From: an uncultured Halomicronema sp.
GTDB taxonomy: Bacteria; Cyanobacteriota; Cyanobacteriia; Phormidesmidales; Phormidesmidaceae
Assembly: GCA_937897665.1 (NCBI GenBank)
Contig: CALCPB010000972.1
Location: 1-11,043 of the forward strand
Direction of reading: 5' to 3'
Length of the DNA stretch: 11,043 nucleotides
Shown here: positions 7,234 through 11,043 of the stretch, piece after piece
Position numbering within the stretch: position 1 is the stretch's first letter
How the letters are laid out: every line of letters starts with the position of its first letter
Program-made: the position numbers and the translations under genes
Notes under the pieces: generated by a model
The model's input: only the letters and a program-made list of their open reading frames with translations
Told to the model about the DNA's origin: nothing
Databases searched by the model: none

Positions 7234-7309
7234 CACAACCTGCTGGCCGATTGCTCTTATCAGACAGAAATCACGAAAGCCCAGCAATGAAACGAGACAA
7301 TTCAAATAT

Positions 7310-7330
7310 TTATGGTTAAACTGACCATAA
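7310..7330. promoter_or_regulatory. Perfect 7-7-7 palindrome, candidate operator of the NAD cluster
   Basis: TTATGGT (7310-7316), seven bases, then ACCATAA (7324-7330) form a perfect dyad centred 144 bp before the pncB ATG. A 21-bp dyad is of a size bound by dimeric winged-helix regulators, and an NrtR-like regulator is encoded two genes downstream. A weak promoter overlaps it: GAGACA (7294-7299), 17 bp, TAAACT (7317-7322), each 4 of 6 to consensus, so a bound protein would block the -10 region. The symmetry is seen directly; the NrtR link is inference, and I have not matched it to a known NrtR site. Confidence 0.5.
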
Positions 7331-7463
7331 GTCGGCAAAGAACTGGCGGTGACACTCCCATTCAAACCTGATGGCATCGCCCTTTGCTCTGCCCCGCTAG
7401 TACCTCTGGCCTTGCTGCTCCGACCTGTCCGAATGTTCGATCTTTTCCCATTGAGACCCGGTT

Positions 7464-8840
7464 ATGACGCTTTCGCCTTTGCTCGTTGCCCCCGAAGACT
7501 ACAGCCTGCTGACCGATCTGTATCAGCTCACCATGAGCGCTTGCTATGTGGGCGAAGGCCTCGATCAACGACGCGCTAGTTTCGAACTGTTTGCCCGGCG
7601 ACTGCCGCCCAACTTTGGCTATCTCATTGCGATGGGCTTGACCCAGGCGGTGGAATATCTACAGGCACTGCATTTTAGTGATCGCCACCTGACCGAACTG
7701 CAGGCTACGGGCATTTTTGACCAGGCCCCTGCCGCTTTTTGGGAGACGTTGCGGGCGGCTCGCTATACGGGTGATGTGTGGGCAGTGCCGGAGGGTACAG
7801 CGGTATTTGCTAATGAGCCGCTGCTGCGCATCGAAGCGCCGCTATGGCAGGCCCAGATAGTCGAAACCTATTTGCTCAACACGCTGAACTATCAGACGCT
7901 GATCGCGACGCGAGCGGCGCGGCTGCGGGATGTGGCGGGCCCCACCGCAAAGCTGCTGGAATTTGGCACCCGACGGGCCTTTAGTCCGCAAGGGGCGGTC
8001 TGGGCGGCTCGGGCGGCGCTGGCCGGGGGGCTGACAGCCACCTCAAACGTGTTGGCGGCACTCAAGCTGGGGCAAAAGCCAACGGGCACGATGGCCCATG
8101 CTCTGGTGATGGCGATCGCGGCGGTGGAAGGCAGTGAATCGGAAGCTTTTGAGGCGTTTCATCGCTATTTTCCCGGTGCGCCCCTGCTGATTGACACCTA
8201 CGACACCCTAGCGGCAGCACGGCACCTGGCAGCGCGGCGATCGCAGGGAGAGCAGGCACTGGCCGGGGTGCGGTTAGATTCGGGTGATTTAGTGACACTC
8301 TCCCAACAAGTGCGATCGCATCTGCCCGACGTCCCTATTTTTGCCAGTGGCGATCTGGATGAATACGAAATTGAGCGGCTGAACCAGGCCGGGGCCTGCA
8401 TCGATGGTTATGGTTTTGGTACCCGCTTAGTGACTGGCACCCCGGTTAACGGCGTGTATAAGCTGGTGGAAATTGATGGCCTACCTGTGATGAAAGAGTC
8501 GGAGAGTAAAATCACTTATCCGGGACGCAAGCAAATTTTTCGGCAGGATGCGGGCAATGGTGGCATCAGCGAGTACCTGGGTCTGGCGGCTGAAACGCCT
8601 CCTGCCGGTGCGCTGCCTTTACTGCAGCCGGTAATGCAGGCGGGTAAGCTACTGGCCCCTCTGACGTCGCTGCCGGAGATTGCTCAGCGTACAACCCGCT
8701 CGGTGCAGTCTTTGCCGGCATCGGTACGAGCGGTGCAGGGGGCCACTCCCTTGCCGGTGGAAACGACTGCTGCCCTGGCCGAGTTAACAGCGGCCACCCG
8801 ACAGGGGACAACGGCACTGGCGGCTCAAGTCTATTCCTGA
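7464..8840 (+). CDS. pncB: Nicotinate phosphoribosyltransferase
   Basis: A cytoplasmic enzyme that converts nicotinate and phosphoribosyl pyrophosphate to nicotinate mononucleotide, the entry step of NAD salvage (Preiss-Handler route). The 458 residues show family signatures in order: LLTDLYQLTM (15-24), FELFARRLPPN (40-50), EFGTRR (166-171), GTMAHA (208-213) with the likely catalytic His212, LIDTYDT (242-248), LDSGD (271-275), and GFGTRLVTG (317-325) for phosphate binding. The C-terminal stretch past about residue 390 is Ala/Thr/Leu-rich and less conserved. The ATG at 7464 has only a weak GAGA upstream. It is the first gene of pncB-nadD-nrtR-nadE and follows a long leader with a candidate operator. 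Assignment is strong; use of nicotinamide instead of nicotinate is unlikely but not excluded by eye. Confidence 0.95.
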   Translation: MTLSPLLVAPEDYSLLTDLYQLTMSACYVGEGLDQRRASFELFARRLPPNFGYLIAMGLTQAVEYLQALHFSDRHLTELQATGIFDQAPAAFWETLRAARYTGDVWAVPEGTAVFANEPLLRIEAPLWQAQIVETYLLNTLNYQTLIATRAARLRDVAGPTAKLLEFGTRRAFSPQGAVWAARAALAGGLTATSNVLAALKLGQKPTGTMAHALVMAIAAVEGSESEAFEAFHRYFPGAPLLIDTYDTLAAARHLAARRSQGEQALAGVRLDSGDLVTLSQQVRSHLPDVPIFASGDLDEYEIERLNQAGACIDGYGFGTRLVTGTPVNGVYKLVEIDGLPVMKESESKITYPGRKQIFRQDAGNGGISEYLGLAAETPPAGALPLLQPVMQAGKLLAPLTSLPEIAQRTTRSVQSLPASVRAVQGATPLPVETTAALAELTAATRQGTTALAAQVYS

Positions 8841-8902
8841 AGCATTCCTGAAAATCGATTGAACGCGGTCACTACCCTCCCTACCTTTACCTCATTACCT
8901 GT

Positions 8903-9526
8903 ATGTCAGAGACTGCTTCAACGCCCATGCGCATCGCCCTGTTTGGCACCAGTGCCGACCCGCCCCACTGGGGCCACTACGAGATCTTGCAGTGGCTGTC
9001 TCGCCACTATGATCACGTGGCCGTGTGGGCTTCTGACAATCCCTACAAGGCACATCAAAGCACCCTGGATGATCGCGCGGCCATGCTGCAGCTGATGATT
9101 CATGAGATTGCGGCGGCAGCGGGCACCCTCGCCCTGCACACTGAGCTAAGCCATTCTCGCAGCTTGGTCAGTGCGCAGCGCGCTCGCGCCCATTGGCCCA
9201 CGGCGGCATTAACGCTGGTGGTGGGGTCTGATCTGGTGCCCCAGTTGCCCCGTTGGTATCAGGCGGCAGAGCTGTTTCAACTCGTGCAGATTTTAATCAT
9301 TCCGCGTCCTCGCTATGACCTGTCAGACGACGACTTACAAGCCATTCGTCGCCACGGCGGACAGGCCGCGATCGCCGACATTCCCGAAACCTTCGACATT
9401 TCCTCTTCTCACTATCGCCGGACGGATGATCCGGATGCGCTGCCAGCGGCGGTCAAAACCTATATTGATCAACACCACCTATATCCATGCACGGAAAGCT
9501 CCAAAGAAAAACAACCGATCTCTTAG
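8903..9526 (+). CDS. nadD: Nicotinate-nucleotide adenylyltransferase
   Basis: NadD joins nicotinate mononucleotide to AMP from ATP, giving deamido-NAD. The 207-residue protein opens with the nucleotidyltransferase motif GTSADPPHWGH (15-25), where HWGH is the HxGH box. VGSD follows at 107-110, then ISSSHYRR (166-173), the counterpart of the ISSTxIR signature. Its Tyr at 171, where Ile is usual, is a mild variation. The start is probably the ATG at 8903; the one at 8927, eight codons on, would begin MRIALFG, directly at the first beta strand. Neither has a clear ribosome-binding site. It lies 62 bp after pncB, and its last 40 bases overlap the next gene, which indicates co-expression. Some homologues lack the short charged C-terminal tail (TESSKEKQPIS). 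Confidence 0.93.
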   Translation: MSETASTPMRIALFGTSADPPHWGHYEILQWLSRHYDHVAVWASDNPYKAHQSTLDDRAAMLQLMIHEIAAAAGTLALHTELSHSRSLVSAQRARAHWPTAALTLVVGSDLVPQLPRWYQAAELFQLVQILIIPRPRYDLSDDDLQAIRRHGGQAAIADIPETFDISSSHYRRTDDPDALPAAVKTYIDQHHLYPCTESSKEKQPIS

Positions 9527-10233
9527 AAGCGGACGCTCTGGCCGACTTTAAGGTGGGCGTTGACAACGTCATCTTTTCAGTGGATGCAGAGCAAAATCGC
9601 CTGCTGGTGCTGCTGGTCATGCGGTCTGAAGAGCCTTACGTGGGTACCTGGAGCCTGCCTGGCACCCTGGTGCGTCAGGGCGAATCGCTCGAAGATGCCG
9701 CCTATCGGGTGCTGTCAGAAAAAATTCGCGTCAACAACCTCTATTTAGAGCAGCTGTATACCTTTGGCGGCCCCGATCGCGATCCCCGCGAATCTGCCGA
9801 GGTGTTTGGCGTGCGATATCTATCGGTCAGCTATTTTGCCCTCGTCCGCTTTGCCGAAGCGGAACTGATCGCCGATGGCGTTAGCGGCATTGCCTGGTAT
9901 CCCCTGACGCAGGTGCCGACCCTGGCGTTTGACCATAATGAGATTTTGGCCTATGGCTATCAGCGGCTGAAAAACAAGCTGGAATATAGCCCAATCGCCT
10001 TTGATGTCTTGCCCGATCGCTTCACTTTAGGCGATCTCTACCAGCTTTATATGACCGTCCTCGGCGAAGCGTTTTCTGACTATTCCAACTTTCGGGCACG
10101 GCTGCTGAAGCTGGGCTTTTTGCAAGATACCGGTACCAAAACCTCTCGCGGGGCGGGGCGTCCTGCCAGCCTTTACCGCTTCGATGCTGAGGCCTTTGAA
10201 ATTTTAAAGGACAAGCCGATGGTGTTTATCTGA
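9487..10233 (+). CDS. nrtR: NrtR-like transcriptional regulator (Nudix domain plus winged helix)
   Basis: A 248-residue protein with an N-terminal Nudix fold (about 24-160) and a C-terminal winged-helix domain (about 170-240; FTLGDLYQLYMTVLGEAFSD, NFRARLLKLGFLQDTG, and GRPASLYRFD as the wing). This two-domain plan is that of NrtR, the repressor of NAD synthesis and salvage genes that senses ADP-ribose. The Nudix box is degraded: where GX5EX7REUXEEXGU is expected, the sequence reads PGTLVRQGESLEDAAYRVLSEKIRV (59-82, written with flanking residues), so the Glu after Arg is Val, the second Glu of the EE pair is Lys, and the Gly is Arg. Hydrolase activity is therefore unlikely, which suits a sensor. 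The ATG at 9487 overlaps nadD by 40 nt, suggesting translational coupling. A probable target is the palindrome before pncB (inference). An alternative reading as a plain Nudix hydrolase is disfavoured. Confidence 0.85.
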   Translation: MHGKLQRKTTDLLEADALADFKVGVDNVIFSVDAEQNRLLVLLVMRSEEPYVGTWSLPGTLVRQGESLEDAAYRVLSEKIRVNNLYLEQLYTFGGPDRDPRESAEVFGVRYLSVSYFALVRFAEAELIADGVSGIAWYPLTQVPTLAFDHNEILAYGYQRLKNKLEYSPIAFDVLPDRFTLGDLYQLYMTVLGEAFSDYSNFRARLLKLGFLQDTGTKTSRGAGRPASLYRFDAEAFEILKDKPMVFI

Positions 10234-10240
10234 TAACGAT

Positions 10241-10259
10241 GTTTGTCCCCATAACAAAC
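10241..10259. repeat. Short 6-bp hairpin after nrtR
   Basis: GTTTGT (10241-10246) and ACAAAC (10254-10259) are complementary around a 7-nt loop, starting 7 bp after the nrtR stop. No T-run follows and the stem is AT-rich, so it is a poor terminator. It might slow transcription, or it may be chance. Confidence 0.25.
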
Positions 10260-10301
10260 GTCCGATGACAAAAACTCAACGCCATCCTCGATCACCCGTA
10301 C

Positions 10302-10368
10302 GGGCGAGGCATTCGGAGGATCAATTGATCGGTCAAGCCATCAACATGACTTCCCGAATGCCTCGCCC
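10302..10368. repeat. 67-bp element with perfect 15-bp inverted arms between nrtR and nadE
   Basis: GGGCGAGGCATTCGG (10302-10316) is exactly complementary to CCGAATGCCTCGCCC (10354-10368). The 37-nt interior holds a 12-bp palindrome, GATCAATTGATC (10319-10330), and a small GTCA/TGAC stem. As RNA it would form a long, GC-rich hairpin in the nadE leader; no T-run follows, so it is not a classic terminator. The arms resemble, from memory, the GGGCGAAGCATTCGG-type palindromic repeats scattered through many cyanobacterial genomes, so a MITE-like non-coding repeat is the favoured reading. It ends 41 bp before the nadE ATG and could affect nadE expression. Confidence 0.65.
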
Positions 10369-10409
10369 CTGCGGTTCTCACAACCCTCAAATTGATATTC
10401 AATCATCCT

Positions 10410-11043
10410 ATGAAAATTACGATCACCCAGCTCAACCCGACGATTGGTGACCTCGCTCATAATGCGGAGCAAATTCTGCAGGCAGTGCAAACGGCGGCGG
10501 CAGCAGGTGCCCGGCTGGTGCTAACGCCAGAACTATCACTCTGCGGCTATCCGCCCCGTGACCTGCTGCTGCGACCGCGCTTTATTACCACCATGCGACA
10601 GACGCTCGAAGCGCTAGCCGCTCAGATGCCGTCCCATGTAGCGGTGCTGGTGGGGTTTGCCGAGCCAAATCAAGGGGCCAGCGATCGCGGCGAAAAGCCC
10701 CTTTTTAACAGCATTGCCTGGCTAGAAGCGGGTGAGATCAAGCGGGTCTTTCATAAACAACTGCTGCCCACCTACGACGTGTTTGACGAAGACCGCTATT
10801 TTGAGCCGGGGCAGGCGGTCAACCACTTTCATCTAGAGAGCGACGGCGACACCGTTCACATTGGTGTCACTATTTGCGAAGACCTGTGGAATGACGAACA
10901 GTTTTGGGGCCAGCGGAAATATCCCAACAACCCGATTGCCCGCCTGAAAGAAACCGGCGGCGATTTGGTCGCGAAGCTGTCAGCCTCACCGTTTCTTGCC
11001 CTAAAGCAGCCGGTGCGAGATGCGATGTTGACCCACAGCGCCC
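10410..11043 (+). CDS. nadE: Glutamine-dependent NAD+ synthetase (5' part, cut by window edge)
   Basis: The visible 211 residues are the N-terminal nitrilase-type glutaminase domain of NadE, which frees ammonia from glutamine and channels it to the C-terminal synthetase domain. That domain amidates deamido-NAD to NAD using ATP; it lies beyond the window. The start MKITITQLNPTIGDL is typical. The catalytic triad is visible as Glu41 (TPELSLCGYPP), Lys116 (FHKQLLPTYDVFDE) and Cys156 (GVTICEDLW). KLSASPF (189-195) stands where NISASPF is usual, a small departure. The ATG at 10410 has no obvious ribosome-binding site. The 176-bp gap after nrtR contains a long hairpin repeat, so nadE may have its own promoter or be expressed at a different level from the three upstream genes. 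Assignment is strong. Confidence 0.95.
   Translation, partial: MKITITQLNPTIGDLAHNAEQILQAVQTAAAAGARLVLTPELSLCGYPPRDLLLRPRFITTMRQTLEALAAQMPSHVAVLVGFAEPNQGASDRGEKPLFNSIAWLEAGEIKRVFHKQLLPTYDVFDEDRYFEPGQAVNHFHLESDGDTVHIGVTICEDLWNDEQFWGQRKYPNNPIARLKETGGDLVAKLSASPFLALKQPVRDAMLTHSA

Larger units (their letters stand above)
7028..7463. other. Divergent control region between ubiA and pncB
   Basis: This 436-bp gap must hold the ubiA promoter (leftward) and the pncB promoter (rightward). It contains, from left to right: a candidate ubiA promoter (7095-7122), a nine-codon frame with a good ribosome-binding site (7131-7172), a terminator-like hairpin (7189-7233) overlapping a competing stem (7216-7265), and a perfect palindrome (7310-7330). 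Longer frames crossing it do not look coding. The last 130 bp before pncB show nothing that I can name. Confidence 0.5.

Overview
The window reads as chromosomal DNA of a moderately GC-rich cyanobacterium. The HIP1 octamer GCGATCGC occurs well over a dozen times (for example at 2314, 2478 and near 3275, 4628, 5838, 7149, 8237, 9368 and 10681), inside genes and between them. The window also carries a plastoquinone-type 4-hydroxybenzoate prenyltransferase. Genus cannot be fixed from this alone; a filamentous Leptolyngbya-like organism is a guess. No rRNA, tRNA, CRISPR array, prophage or intact insertion sequence was seen.

Layout: (1) 1-395, minus strand: the 5' part of a BMP-family ABC-transporter binding lipoprotein, cut by the window edge. 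(2) 396-1077: gene-free gap between divergent genes, rich in inverted repeats. (3) 1078-2307, plus: a secreted, lipid-anchored calcineurin-like phosphoesterase with an Asp-x-Asn first metal motif. (4) 2442-2540, plus: a candidate 32-residue single-span membrane miniprotein just before dapB. (5) 2545-3369, plus: dapB (lysine/diaminopimelate pathway), with a hairpin terminator behind it. (6) 3435-3961: gene-free convergent gap with a 50-nt-spaced 16-mer repeat. (7) 3962-4498, minus: unknown membrane-anchored protein. (8) 4605-6044, minus: PBP4-type D-Ala-D-Ala carboxypeptidase. (9) 6143-7027, minus: UbiA-type 4-hydroxybenzoate polyprenyltransferase. (10) 7028-7463: divergent control region. (11) 7464-end, plus: an NAD gene cluster, pncB - nadD - nrtR-like Nudix regulator - nadE (nadE cut by the window edge).

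The NAD cluster is the functional core. PncB turns nicotinate into nicotinate mononucleotide, NadD adenylates it to deamido-NAD, and NadE amidates that to NAD. The embedded Nudix/winged-helix protein has a degraded catalytic box and a C-terminal DNA-binding domain, as expected of an ADP-ribose-sensing NrtR regulator. A perfect 7-7-7 palindrome 134 bp upstream of pncB is a natural candidate for its operator. Further upstream in the same gap lie a short SD-led ORF, a terminator-like hairpin and a competing stem, so transcription attenuation is also possible. Between nrtR and nadE sits a 67-nt element with perfect 15-bp inverted arms that looks like a dispersed cyanobacterial palindromic repeat.

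The best candidates for something undescribed are the miniprotein upstream of dapB and the layered control region upstream of pncB. The other genes belong to familiar families, except the unknown 178-residue membrane-anchored protein.
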